Assembly (NCBI RefSeq): GCF_030209835.1
Contig: NZ_JARVRF010000010.1
Location: 20,027 to 84,026, forward strand
Direction of reading: 5' to 3'
DNA length: 64,000 nt
Source: Arthrobacter sp. efr-133-R2A-120
GTDB taxonomy: Bacteria > Actinomycetota > Actinomycetes > Actinomycetales > Micrococcaceae
The notes under the pieces were generated by a model, which saw nothing but the letters and a program-made list of their open reading frames with translations, searched no databases and was not told where the DNA came from. Positions 36,467-44,700 of the stretch are shown here, one piece after another (position 1 is the stretch's first letter; every line of letters begins with the position of its first letter). Position numbers and translations under genes: made by a program.

Positions 36467-37039
36467 ATGACCGTCCTGCCAGTCACCATCTGGGGCGAGC
36501 CCGTGCTTCACCGCCGGGCGAGCGAGGTAGATGAGTTCGATGACGAACTGCGCACCTTGATTGCGGACATGTTCGAGACCAACGAAGCCGCCAACGGCGT
36601 CGGGCTGGCGGCACCCCAGGTGGGCGTCGGTAAACGGATCTTCATCTTCAAATACGCGAACGACGACGACGCACCCGACGAAGGCGTCCTGGTCAACCCG
36701 GTTCTCACCCTCTCCAAGATCCCCGGAGCACTTCCGGATCCCGAAGAAGACGTCGAAGGCTGCCTGTCATTCCCCGGGGAACACTACCCGCTGCAGCGGG
36801 CCGAATGGGCTCGCGTCCAGGGCTTCGACGGCTACGGCAAGCCAGTGGATTTCGTTGCGACAGGCTGGTTCGCGAGGGTCATGCAGCACGAATTCGACCA
36901 CCTTGACGGCAAGCTCTACGTGAACCGCCTGGTTGACCGCTACGCCAAGAAGGCCATGAAGCAGGCCAAGAAGAACGGCTGGGGAGTACCCGGCTTGACC
37001 TGGATGCCGGGCGTCGATCCGGATCCCTTCGGGCACTGA
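36467..37039 (+). CDS. def: Peptide deformylase
   Basis: Removes the formyl group from the N-terminus of new proteins, the step before map. The ATG at 36467 has AGAGGA upstream; an earlier in-frame ATG overlaps the tRNA-His region. The 190-residue protein has the three family motifs: GVGLAAPQ (residues 44-51), EGCLS (97-101, with the metal-binding Cys99) and QHEFDH (140-145, His141, Glu142, His145). The C-terminal tail is basic and Lys-rich. Only three bases separate it from the downstream acyltransferase. Confidence 0.96.
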   Translation: MTVLPVTIWGEPVLHRRASEVDEFDDELRTLIADMFETNEAANGVGLAAPQVGVGKRIFIFKYANDDDAPDEGVLVNPVLTLSKIPGALPDPEEDVEGCLSFPGEHYPLQRAEWARVQGFDGYGKPVDFVATGWFARVMQHEFDHLDGKLYVNRLVDRYAKKAMKQAKKNGWGVPGLTWMPGVDPDPFGH

Positions 37040-37042
37040 CTG

Positions 37043-37891
37043 ATGGGCGACATCGCGCAGGACGAATTGTTCAGCCTCCTCGACATCCACGGCGAGGACG
37101 CCTTGGCGTGTGCCGCGTTGCTGGGGTCACCGCCCGGAGACGGAACGCGACGGGCCCTTGCCGTGCTTCACGCCCGATTGGGCGCCTTTCCAAGCAAATC
37201 TGCCCCCGCCGATGGCTGCACGGAGACGGACTGGATTGAGGCGCTCCTGCGCTTCGCTCCTGTGGTCCACCGCCATCATCTTGCCCTTGGTATCCCGCCG
37301 GAATCTTCCGCCGCGATCCTGGCCGATGTGGGACTGAACCTTCGCATCAATCGACGGGTTCATGGGCGCTTCGGTTTGGACACGTGGGCGTGGCTGACGC
37401 TTCACATGGCCGGAAACATCTTCCGGATCGGCCGCTTGCAATTCCACCTTGTCCGCGGCGACGCGGAAGGGTCCGCCGCAAGCGACTCCTGGGTGCTGGG
37501 GATACACATCCCGGAAGATGGTGGTCTCTCCCCCGCCCTCGTAGACACGAGCCTCAGCCAGGCCAGGGAGTTCTTTGACCTACACTTCCCGGACAAAGCG
37601 GTCTCCGCGGCGAGCTGCGACTCCTGGATGCTGGATCCCTATCTGGCACAGAAACTACCGGACAGCAACATCGCAGCTTTTGCCCGCCGATTCACCCTCG
37701 ACCGCTGCTCCGACGCCCCGGGCGACGCTGTCTACTTCACCTTCCGGCACCGGGGCATGGAAAACCTTGACCAGCTCCCCCGCGAAACCTCGCTTCAGCG
37801 AGTGGTGCTGGAGAGGATCGACGAAGGCGGAGTCTGGCAACTCGGACACGGCCACTTGGTAATTCCTCCAGCCCAGGCCAAGCGCGCCTGA
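37043..37891 (+). CDS. Acyltransferase domain protein (NAT_N/GNAT_C type)
   Basis: A 282-residue protein of unknown substrate. It looks like the two-part family seen next to actinobacterial deformylases: an N-terminal helical half (about residues 1-125, with the WLTLHMAGNIFRIGRLQFHL junction) and a C-terminal GNAT-like half with HIPEDGGLSP, FDLHFPDKA and a SWMLDPYLAQKLPDSNIAAFARRF segment. The reading frame starts three bases after the def stop, so the proteins are likely translated together. An N-terminal acylation role is only a context guess. Confidence 0.75.
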   Translation: MGDIAQDELFSLLDIHGEDALACAALLGSPPGDGTRRALAVLHARLGAFPSKSAPADGCTETDWIEALLRFAPVVHRHHLALGIPPESSAAILADVGLNLRINRRVHGRFGLDTWAWLTLHMAGNIFRIGRLQFHLVRGDAEGSAASDSWVLGIHIPEDGGLSPALVDTSLSQAREFFDLHFPDKAVSAASCDSWMLDPYLAQKLPDSNIAAFARRFTLDRCSDAPGDAVYFTFRHRGMENLDQLPRETSLQRVVLERIDEGGVWQLGHGHLVIPPAQAKRA

Positions 37892-37917
37892 CGCGGCAGC
37901 CCCGCGCTTCCGGGTGG

Positions 37918-38715
37918 CTACATCGCCCTGATGGTCCGCTGGCCGGGGCACGAGTCCAGGACGCGCCTCATGGCGTCTTTCTCTGCCTGGGTGACCCAGA
38001 GCCTGTAGGCGGCTTTGACGGACACCTGCCGGGCTACGTAATGGCAGCGAAAGCATTTGTTGGCAGGGAGCCAACTCGCGGCGTCGCTCGCGCCCTTCTT
38101 CACGTTGGCAGGACCGTCGACGGCAATCAGGTTGAGGGGATCATTGGCGAGGCTTTGGCGCTGCTTGGCCGTGAGCTGCTGGGCACCCTTCTGCCAGGCG
38201 TCCCCGAGAGCCACCACATGGTCGATCTGTACGGCCGAGCTGCTTTCGGAGCCCCGGCGGAAATGGATGTCCTGGCCGATGTATGGCTCACGTAGCTCCC
38301 CGGAAGCGATCCTGCATTTGGAGCCTGCCGTGAACTCCGCCGCTGCAAGATCCCGCCTAAGGATGTCGTTCCTGGTATCGCAGCCGTTCCGGTCGACGTC
38401 GAGCCATGCCTGGCCGAATTCGTTGCGGTCATAGTTGTCCTTGGCGGCGCGCCCCTTCACGGGAAGCGCTTCCAGTGCATCAACGGCTGAACCGGCAGGT
38501 ACCGGCTGAACAGCTTCCACCGGCTTCATCCAACTCGGGTCGAAGACGGGAGCTTCCGTCGCTCCATTGCCCGGGTCCTGGGCCACTGCGAACTGGCCGT
38601 TGCTGAAGAACCACCCTATGCCGGCAAGTCCACCGGCGATGATAAGGATCACCAGCACCCAGGCCTGCCGGGACTGACGGCGGGCGCGTCGATAGGCGGC
38701 CCAAGTGGTGCTCAA
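37918..38715 (-). CDS. Membrane-anchored or secreted HNH endonuclease family protein (DUF1524-like)
   Basis: A 265-residue protein with an N-terminal hydrophobic anchor (about residues 19-38) after a basic start, so it is probably outside the cell or membrane-tethered. The C-terminal part carries the GmrSD/DUF1524-type HNH core: IDHVVALGDAW (His/Asp, about residues 166-176), NDPLNLIAVDGPANVKKGASDAASW (Asn/Lys) and a Cys pair in PANKCFRCHYVARQ. These nucleases degrade DNA or RNA non-specifically; a nutrient-scavenging role is likely. Three of the Cys residues (CDTRN, KCRIA, KCFRC) could form disulfides. Confidence 0.82.
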   Translation of the reverse strand: MSTTWAAYRRARRQSRQAWVLVILIIAGGLAGIGWFFSNGQFAVAQDPGNGATEAPVFDPSWMKPVEAVQPVPAGSAVDALEALPVKGRAAKDNYDRNEFGQAWLDVDRNGCDTRNDILRRDLAAAEFTAGSKCRIASGELREPYIGQDIHFRRGSESSSAVQIDHVVALGDAWQKGAQQLTAKQRQSLANDPLNLIAVDGPANVKKGASDAASWLPANKCFRCHYVARQVSVKAAYRLWVTQAEKDAMRRVLDSCPGQRTIRAM

Positions 38716-38870
38716 GGGATTGTGTCCTTTCGGGGAGAAATACGTCCCTTGAGACTAGATCAGGGCACTGACAACCGACGTCGATATCCACAGTGTGGAG
38801 GACAAGTCACAGTGTCGGAACAATCACAACTGCCCGTACAAGCCAGCGTGCGGCCCGTTGCAGCGGCGGC

Positions 38871-39080
38871 TTACTGCTCCTTGGTGACGCGTTTCAGGTC
38901 TTCGGCCGCCAACTCCAGAAGCGACCTCAATTGGATGACTCGGTCCTCAGCGATATCACCGGCGGCGTGTGCGGCCTTGGCTTCGTCGAGCAGGCGCTGG
39001 GCTTCCTTGAGGTTGGCGCGCGCTACGTCCAGTGCGTGTTCCAGGGTTGTTTCATGTTCCAGAATCTTTTCGCTTTCCAT
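38871..39080 (-). CDS. Small hypothetical coiled-coil protein
   Basis: A 69-residue protein that is nearly all helical with a heptad-like pattern (LEHALDVARANLKEAQRLLDEAKAAHAAGD) and a second helix ending LLELAAEDLKRVTKEQ. No known family was recognised and no good Shine-Dalgarno sequence precedes the ATG. Codon use fits a real gene: third positions are GC-rich. It lies 87 bases from gap. Confidence 0.6.
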   Translation of the reverse strand: MESEKILEHETTLEHALDVARANLKEAQRLLDEAKAAHAAGDIAEDRVIQLRSLLELAAEDLKRVTKEQ

Positions 39081-39166
39081 GCGTCCATTCTGGTCAGGTT
39101 TCCCGGCTGATACCAGCGAATCAGCCGGGAATCCCCTGTGTCTTTCCTGGTCCTGACCAGAGCCGG

Positions 39167-40663
39167 CTAGACGCCGGCGGGCTCCAACGTTGCCTTGGAC
39201 TCAAGGTCAACAGCAACACTGCGTGCCGGGAACGACGGCGGGTTCACCCCGGCCATTTCCTCCATGACACGCACTACCTGGCAGGAGTAACCGAATTCGT
39301 TGTCGTACCAGACGTAGACCACGAGGTTCTTGTCGTTGGCGATGGTGGCCAGGCCGTCCACGATGCCTGCACGGCGGGAGCCCACGAAGTCCGTGGAGAC
39401 GACCTCGGGTGAGTCGATGAAGTCGATCTGCTTGCGCAGCTCCGAGTGCAGGGACATCTCGCGAAGGTAGTTGTTGACTTCCTCCTTCGTGGTTCCCTTT
39501 TCAAGGTTCAGGTTCAGGATGGCCATCGACACGTCCGGGGTGGGGACGCGGATCGCGTTGCCGGTCAGCTTGCCCTGCAGTTCCGGAAGGGCCTTCGCCA
39601 CTGCCTTGGCCGCACCCGTTTCGGTGATGACCATGTTCAGGGCGGCCGAGCGGCCGCGGCGGTCGCCCTTGTGGAAGTTGTCGATCAGGTTCTGGTCGTT
39701 CGTGAACGAGTGCACGGTTTCCACGTGGCCGTGGACGACGCCGAACTTGTCGTTGAGTGCCTTGAGCACCGGGGTGATGGCGTTCGTGGTGCACGAGGCC
39801 GCGGTGACGATCGTGTCCGTGTCCTCGATGGAGGAGTGGTTGATGCCGTGGACGATGTTCTTCAGCTCGCCCTTGCCCGGAGCCGTGAGCAGCACGCGCG
39901 CGACACCCTTGCTCTGCAGGTGCTGGGACAGGCCCTCGGCGTCGCGCCAGCGGCCCGTGTTGTCGACCACGAGCGCATCCTTGATGCCGTAGGCCGTGTA
40001 GTCAACGGTGGAGGGGTTGTCCGAGTAGATGACCTGGATCTGGACACCGTTGGCCGTGATCGTGTTGCATTCCTCGTCCACGCGGATGGTGCCTTCGAAG
40101 GAGCCGTGCACCGAGTCGCGCCGCAGCAGGCTGGCGCGCTTGACGAGGTCGTTCTCGGCACCCTTGCGGACCACGATCGCGCGCAGCCGCAGGCCGTGCC
40201 CGCCGCCGGCCTTTTCGATGAGGAGGCGCGCCAGCAGGCGGCCGATACGACCGAAACCGTAGAGCACGACGTCGGTGCTGGTCCGGTCATCCGCGCCGCG
40301 GCGCCCGACAACCTCGGCAAGTTCGGCGCGCAGGAAGTCTTCCAGGGGCGTTCCCGGGGCCTCGGCCTTGTACTTCTCGTTCAGGCGGGCGATGTCGATC
40401 GCAGCAGCCCCGAGTTCAAGCTCGGCCAAGATGTTCAGCAGCGGCGCGGTTTCCTCGAGCCGGAGTTCGTCCTTGCTCATCCGGCGCGCGAAGCGGTGGG
40501 CTTTCAAGATGTTCATCGACGACTTGTTGATGAGGCTGCGCCCGTGGATGCTCGTCACCACGTTGTTTTCACGGTACAGCCGGCCGATCACCGGAATCAT
40601 GGCCTCGGCCAGCGCTTCGCGGCCCATCCACGTATCAAGACAAGAATCTGATGACTGGCTCAC
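39167..40663 (-). CDS. gap: Glyceraldehyde-3-phosphate dehydrogenase, long form
   Basis: Oxidises glyceraldehyde 3-phosphate to 1,3-bisphosphoglycerate, or the reverse in gluconeogenesis. The protein is 498 residues, far longer than the usual 330-340: about 128 helical residues precede the Rossmann motif GFGRIGR at 136-142. Catalytic Cys291 is in SCTTNAI. This long form resembles the NADP-preferring GapB of corynebacteria, suggesting an anabolic role. Starts at GTG (40661-40663) with GGAAGG seven bases upstream. Confidence 0.93.
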   Translation of the reverse strand: MSQSSDSCLDTWMGREALAEAMIPVIGRLYRENNVVTSIHGRSLINKSSMNILKAHRFARRMSKDELRLEETAPLLNILAELELGAAAIDIARLNEKYKAEAPGTPLEDFLRAELAEVVGRRGADDRTSTDVVLYGFGRIGRLLARLLIEKAGGGHGLRLRAIVVRKGAENDLVKRASLLRRDSVHGSFEGTIRVDEECNTITANGVQIQVIYSDNPSTVDYTAYGIKDALVVDNTGRWRDAEGLSQHLQSKGVARVLLTAPGKGELKNIVHGINHSSIEDTDTIVTAASCTTNAITPVLKALNDKFGVVHGHVETVHSFTNDQNLIDNFHKGDRRGRSAALNMVITETGAAKAVAKALPELQGKLTGNAIRVPTPDVSMAILNLNLEKGTTKEEVNNYLREMSLHSELRKQIDFIDSPEVVSTDFVGSRRAGIVDGLATIANDKNLVVYVWYDNEFGYSCQVVRVMEEMAGVNPPSFPARSVAVDLESKATLEPAGV

Positions 40664-40685
40664 AGAACTACCTTCCTAGGGTCAG

Positions 40686-40707
40686 CTACATACGTCCTCG
40701 TACGTAG
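40686..40707. promoter_or_regulatory. Inverted repeat in the gap promoter region
   Basis: CTACATACG-TCCT-CGTACGTAG is a near-perfect nine-base inverted repeat (one mismatch) 23 bases upstream of the gap GTG. It could be an operator or form a 5' mRNA hairpin. No known regulator motif was matched. Confidence 0.45.
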
Positions 40708-40781
40708 ATGGTGGCCGCCCGGAGTAATCCAACGGCACTGGCATCGGCGGGACTTCGGTCTGCCCGGACACCTCGAACGTT

Positions 40782-40820
40782 GCAAAGAAAAACCGCCGGC
40801 TGCGAACGCAGAACCGGCGG
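40782..40820 (-). terminator. Rho-independent terminator of rnpB
   Basis: On the minus strand ACCGCCGG and CCGGCGGT (40791-40798 with 40813-40820) form an eight-base-pair stem with an extra CTGCG/CGCAG inner stem, followed by TTTTTCTTT. It lies about 90 bases past the rnpB 3' end. Confidence 0.88.
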
Positions 40821-40909
40821 TGGAACTTCTACGTTCACTGTCCATTCTAAGGTCTGGCACGGGAGGCTTTGGCCGCCGGAATGCGTGAAATCACTCACAC
40901 AAGGCTGAG

Positions 40910-41304
40910 GGATGGGTTGACCGATACGCCGGGTTCTGTCCTCCCGCGCCATTGCAGGCGAAGGAGTGGCGACCATCCATCTACGGACGCCGTTGCCGAC
41001 GCCCTCCAGCGGCCTACCCGGACACTCGGGCGAGCAGCCCTCGATCGTGTCCTGTCTGGCCTTGCTCCGGGTGGGGTTTACCTAGCCTCCTTGGTCACCC
41101 AAGGAGCTGGTGGTCTCTTACACCACCGTTTCACCCTTACCTGCTGCCTGCCTGTGCTGGCACACGCAGACGCAGGCGGTCTGTTCTCTGTGGCACTGGC
41201 CTGCGGGTTACCCCGAGTGGGCGTTACCCACCACCCTGCTCTATGGAGCCCGGACGTTCCTCGAGCCACTCACGTGGCGCGCGGCCGCCTAGTCAACCCA
41301 TCCG
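40910..41304 (-). ncRNA. rnpB: RNase P RNA, bacterial class A
   Basis: Catalytic RNA that matures tRNA 5' ends. The minus strand shows the conserved landmarks in order: a P1 arm GGCGGATGGGTTGACT at the 5' end pairing with GGTCAACCCATCC at the 3' end, CR-I GAGGAACGTCCGGGCTCC, GGTAACGCCC, the CR-IV segment GGTAAGGGTGAAACGGTGG with AAGAGACCACCAG, and CR-V ACAGAACCCGGCGTAT. Size (about 395 bases) fits class A actinobacterial RNAs. Coordinates are good to a few bases. It faces yaaA upstream. Confidence 0.95.
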
Positions 41305-41404
41305 CCTTACAGTCTACCGGCGTCGGGCCCTCCACATTTTCCAGACGGCGCCGCCGGACTGTGCGCCCGACGGGTGGAGCCTGTATTGCGGCTAATATCG
41401 ACTG

Positions 41405-42169
41405 GTGCTGATTCTGTTGCCGCCTTCCGAAGGCAAGACCCCCGCCGAGAAGGGCTCCGCCGTCGAATGGGAGTCCCTGAGCTTTCCGGACCTCAACAGC
41501 TACCGGGCCAAAGTGCTCGACGCGTTGGGCCTGGTCAGCGCACATGAGGACGCCCTCGCATTGTTGGGGGTGGGCGCATCGTTGAAGGACGACGTCGAAC
41601 GCAATACCCGGCTCAACGCCGAACCCGCGGCCCCTGCCCACCAGGTGTATTCCGGTGTTCTCTACGACGCGCTCGGCTACAAGACCCTGACACCGGCACA
41701 GCGCCGCAAGGCGGTGGAGTCGATCCTTGTGGTGTCCGCCCTGTGGGGCGCCATTGGCTTCGGCGACCGCGTGCCCGCCTACCGCTTGTCCATGGGAACG
41801 GCACTGCCCGACGTCGGGCGCCTCGCCTCGTTCTGGAAGCCGCAGCTCACGCAGGCCCTCGCCTCGCGGGTGGAGGGCGAGCTGCTGGTGGATTGCCGCT
41901 CCAGCACCTACGCCGCGGCTTGGGCCCCGCCAGCGGCGCAGACTGTCTCCGTCAACGTCTTTTCCGAGTCCAATGGCAAACGTACCGTCGTCAGCCACTT
42001 CGCCAAGCACACCCGTGGCGAACTGGTCCGGCATTTGTTGAGCCGTCGAGGCAAGGCCCCGGAGACGCCCGAACAGCTGCTCAAGGCCGCTTCGGAAATG
42101 TGGACGGCGGAGTTAACGGAAGGCACGGCACGCAAGCCGCACACCCTCAGCATCATCCTCCCCAACTAA
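41405..42169 (+). CDS. yaaA: YaaA family peroxide-stress protein (DUF328)
   Basis: A 254-residue protein of the YaaA/DUF328 family; in E. coli the member limits free iron during peroxide stress. Starts at GTG 41405, giving MLILLPPSEGKTPAEKG, the family signature. Other clear segments are SALWGAIGFGDRVPAYRLSMGT and LLVDCRSSTYAAAW, and late SHFAKHTRGEL. It stands alone, with rnpB divergent upstream. Confidence 0.93.
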   Translation: MLILLPPSEGKTPAEKGSAVEWESLSFPDLNSYRAKVLDALGLVSAHEDALALLGVGASLKDDVERNTRLNAEPAAPAHQVYSGVLYDALGYKTLTPAQRRKAVESILVVSALWGAIGFGDRVPAYRLSMGTALPDVGRLASFWKPQLTQALASRVEGELLVDCRSSTYAAAWAPPAAQTVSVNVFSESNGKRTVVSHFAKHTRGELVRHLLSRRGKAPETPEQLLKAASEMWTAELTEGTARKPHTLSIILPN

Positions 42170-42188
42170 TGGGGTGGGGAACAGGCGG

Positions 42189-42926
42189 CTAGTTCCACTC
42201 GGCGGAGCGCACCAGGATGCAGCCGGAATCGGGGCAGAACACGATCTCGTCCTCGGCAGCGGCCTTGACCTCGGCAAGGTCGCCGGGGCTGAGTGTCATT
42301 CCCGAGCCTTCGGACTTGCCGTGGAACAGCCTCGCGGCGCCCACCCCGCGCTTGGCAAGGGTTTTTTCGTAGATAGCCAGCATCGCGGCGTCGAGCCCTT
42401 CGGCGAAACCGGTCCGCTGGGCTCGCACATCCGTCTCTTCGGCAACAATCTCGGCGATCGCGGCGTCAAGTTCGGCACGGATCCCGGAGAACGAACCCTG
42501 GATGTCATCGACGATCTGCTGTTGCGCGGCTTGGCGCTCCCGGAGTCCGTCCAGGCGTTCGAGGATTTCCAGCTCGACATCCTCAAGGTCCGAACGACGC
42601 TTGTTCAGTGAGGCGATATCGCTTTGCAGCGCGACGAGGTCCTTGGAAAGTCCGGTACCGCTGTTCAACCTGGCTTCGTCGCGCGCAATGCGCCCAGCCA
42701 CTTGTTCGACGTCGGCCTCTGACCTGCGAAGCTCGGCTTCGGCGTCGTGGACGGCAAGTTTCGCGGCCCCGAGCGCCCCGTTGGCCACGCTGAGGGCATC
42801 CTGAAGATCGGTGATGCGGGGATCGGTCTCCAAAGCGCGACGGCGGTTCGCCAAGGATTTGAGCTTCGCATCCAACCCCTGCAGTTCGAGCAATTTCAAC
42901 TGTTCCGCCGGTGCTGCCTTGGCCAC
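42189..42926 (-). CDS. Zinc ribbon-type (zf-RING_7) coiled-coil protein with incomplete Cys set
   Basis: A 245-residue protein with a long coiled coil (about residues 10-190) made of Leu/Ala heptads. It belongs to the C4-type zinc ribbon family conserved beside Nif3 in actinobacteria. Homologues bind zinc with two CxxC-type pairs near the C-terminus; here the first pair is not seen (GSGMTLSPGDLAEV) and only CPDSGC remains near residue 234. It probably no longer binds zinc as the family does. Placed just after the Nif3-like gene, in the same direction. Confidence 0.82.
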   Translation of the reverse strand: MAKAAPAEQLKLLELQGLDAKLKSLANRRRALETDPRITDLQDALSVANGALGAAKLAVHDAEAELRRSEADVEQVAGRIARDEARLNSGTGLSKDLVALQSDIASLNKRRSDLEDVELEILERLDGLRERQAAQQQIVDDIQGSFSGIRAELDAAIAEIVAEETDVRAQRTGFAEGLDAAMLAIYEKTLAKRGVGAARLFHGKSEGSGMTLSPGDLAEVKAAAEDEIVFCPDSGCILVRSAEWN

Positions 42927-43036
42927 GCTTACCTCCGCTTGATCGTGCCGGGACTGATATTCAGCCCCTGCCAGGCCTTGGGCCTGCTTGTCTCGACTCT
43001 AGCGCCTAGCGCGCTCCCCTGCCTCGCGCCCCAGCC

Positions 43037-43954
43037 TTAGCCGGGAGTGAGAATGAAGTCCCACGGATCGCTGTTGGTGGAAGCCACCCGGATCTCGACG
43101 TCGTGACCCTGGTCCGCGAGCACGTTGCCGAGCGCTTCGGCCGCGGCGGGCAACCAGAGCCATTCGCTCGCGAAATGCGATACGTCGACGAGGTACGGCC
43201 TGCCGTCAACGGCAGCTTCGCGCGCTTCGGAGGCCGGGTGGTGCCGCATGTCCGCGGTGACGTAGATGTCCGCCTGGCTGGCGCGGACGGCGTCGAAGAG
43301 GCTGTCACCGGCACCTCCGCAAACGGCGACGCGGCGCACGAGCCCGTCCTTGTCCCCGGCAACCCGCACGCCGCCGGCCACTGAGGGCAGGATCTCGAAC
43401 ACCCGGGCGGCGAAATCTCCGAGAGTCATGAGTTCGGGCAGGTCGCCGACCCGGCCGATCCCCTCTTCCGGCAGGCCGTGGGCCGCAGGAGCCAGCGGGA
43501 CAACGTTGTCCAGCCCGAACGCGTCGGCGAGGACATCGGAAACGCCTCCGACGGCGGAGTCCCCGTTGGTGTGCACGGTCAGCAGCCCGGTGCCTGACTC
43601 AATGAGCCGATGGACAGCAAGGCCCTTGGCACTCGTGGCAGCAACGGAGGTGACGCCCTTGAGCAACAAAGGGTGGTGCGTGACGAGGAGTTCGGCGCCC
43701 CATTCAATGGCTTCCTCAATGGCGGCGAGGGTCGGATCCACGGCGAACATGACCTTGGTGACGGTGGCTGTCGGCCGTCCGACCACGAGCCCTACCTCGT
43801 CCCATTCCTCGGCGAGCGATTCCGGCCAGAGCTCCTCCGCTGCCAATAAGACCTGACCGAGCGTAGGGGTGCTGGCTCTTGGAGTTCCGGCTGTACCGTT
43901 TTCCGGTTCTTCCCCGGATCCTGTATCTGCAACCGCGGTGTTCACAGCTTCCAT
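43037..43954 (-). CDS. Nif3-like dinuclear metal centre protein (GTP cyclohydrolase 1 type 2/NIF3 family)
   Basis: A 305-residue protein of the widespread NIF3 family, whose role is unsettled. The metal-binding signature THHPLL (about residues 90-95) and VHTNGD (about residues 127-132) are clear, as is GGAGDSLFDAVRASQADIYVTADMRHH, where further ligands lie. It has about 25 extra N-terminal residues before the VLLAAEELWPESLAEEWDEVGL start of the fold; a shorter start is possible. It is followed by the zinc-ribbon-like gene, as in mycobacteria. Confidence 0.9.
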   Translation of the reverse strand: MEAVNTAVADTGSGEEPENGTAGTPRASTPTLGQVLLAAEELWPESLAEEWDEVGLVVGRPTATVTKVMFAVDPTLAAIEEAIEWGAELLVTHHPLLLKGVTSVAATSAKGLAVHRLIESGTGLLTVHTNGDSAVGGVSDVLADAFGLDNVVPLAPAAHGLPEEGIGRVGDLPELMTLGDFAARVFEILPSVAGGVRVAGDKDGLVRRVAVCGGAGDSLFDAVRASQADIYVTADMRHHPASEAREAAVDGRPYLVDVSHFASEWLWLPAAAEALGNVLADQGHDVEIRVASTNSDPWDFILTPG

Positions 43955-44100
43955 GCATTACATTCTTGCGCATCCGGCGGCCAAGACGCGCTTGCGGCAA
44001 CCGGACTGTTTGAGATTGTTGCCAGTGGCCAGGTCTGCGCCGTCACAGTCCCGTAAGGTTGTGCGGGAATCATCCAGGACTCCCAGCCATTGAAGAGATC

Positions 44101-44625
44101 ATGAAAACTTTTGTACTTGGTGGAGGCTGCTTCTGGTGCCTTGACGCTGTCTATCAGAAGACCAAGGGCGTCAGTTCCGTGGTTTCCGGCTACACCGGCG
44201 GGCACATCCGCAACCCTGACTATTACGACGTCTGCTCCGGAATGACGGGCCACGCGGAGGTCGTCGCCGTGACTTTCGACGAGGACATCATTCCGGCGGA
44301 CATCATCCTGGACATGTTCTTCGCCCTGCACGATCCCACCACCCTCAACCGCCAGGGCTACGACGTCGGGACCCAGTACCGGTCCTCGATGTTCTACACC
44401 ACCACCGAAGAAAAGATCCTCTTCGAAGAAGCCATCCTCCGGAACCAGAAACTGTGGTCCAAGCCGATTGTGACCGAGGTGAGCAGGTTGCCGGACTTCT
44501 ACGAAGCCGAGTCCATCCACCAGAACTATTACGCCAAGTTCCCGGAGCAGGGCTATTGCCAGGTCATCATCAACCCCAAGCTCGCCAAGGCCCGGAAATA
44601 TTACTCTTCGTGGCTCCGCGCGTAG
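44101..44625 (+). CDS. msrA: Peptide methionine sulfoxide reductase A
   Basis: Repairs S-methionine sulfoxide in proteins. The 174-residue protein begins MKTFVLGGGCFWC: catalytic Cys10 in the GCFW motif. Other family segments are GVSSVVSGYTGG, YDVCSGMTGHAEVV and YDVGTQYRS. Resolving Cys could be Cys13 or the one in QGYCQV near the C-terminus. No msrB is fused. It precedes cysK in the same direction with 75 bases between, probably as its own unit. Confidence 0.96.
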   Translation: MKTFVLGGGCFWCLDAVYQKTKGVSSVVSGYTGGHIRNPDYYDVCSGMTGHAEVVAVTFDEDIIPADIILDMFFALHDPTTLNRQGYDVGTQYRSSMFYTTTEEKILFEEAILRNQKLWSKPIVTEVSRLPDFYEAESIHQNYYAKFPEQGYCQVIINPKLAKARKYYSSWLRA

Positions 44626-44700
44626 CAGCGTGTAGCACCGCTCGTTAGGCTGACCTCAGCAGTAGCTATTTCAGCGAATTCAGAGAATAGGCATGATTAC

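Noticed and set aside
40910..41411. ORFs in both strands across 40.9-41.4 kb
   Set aside because: This is the RNase P RNA gene; the ORFs are chance frames in a structured RNA.
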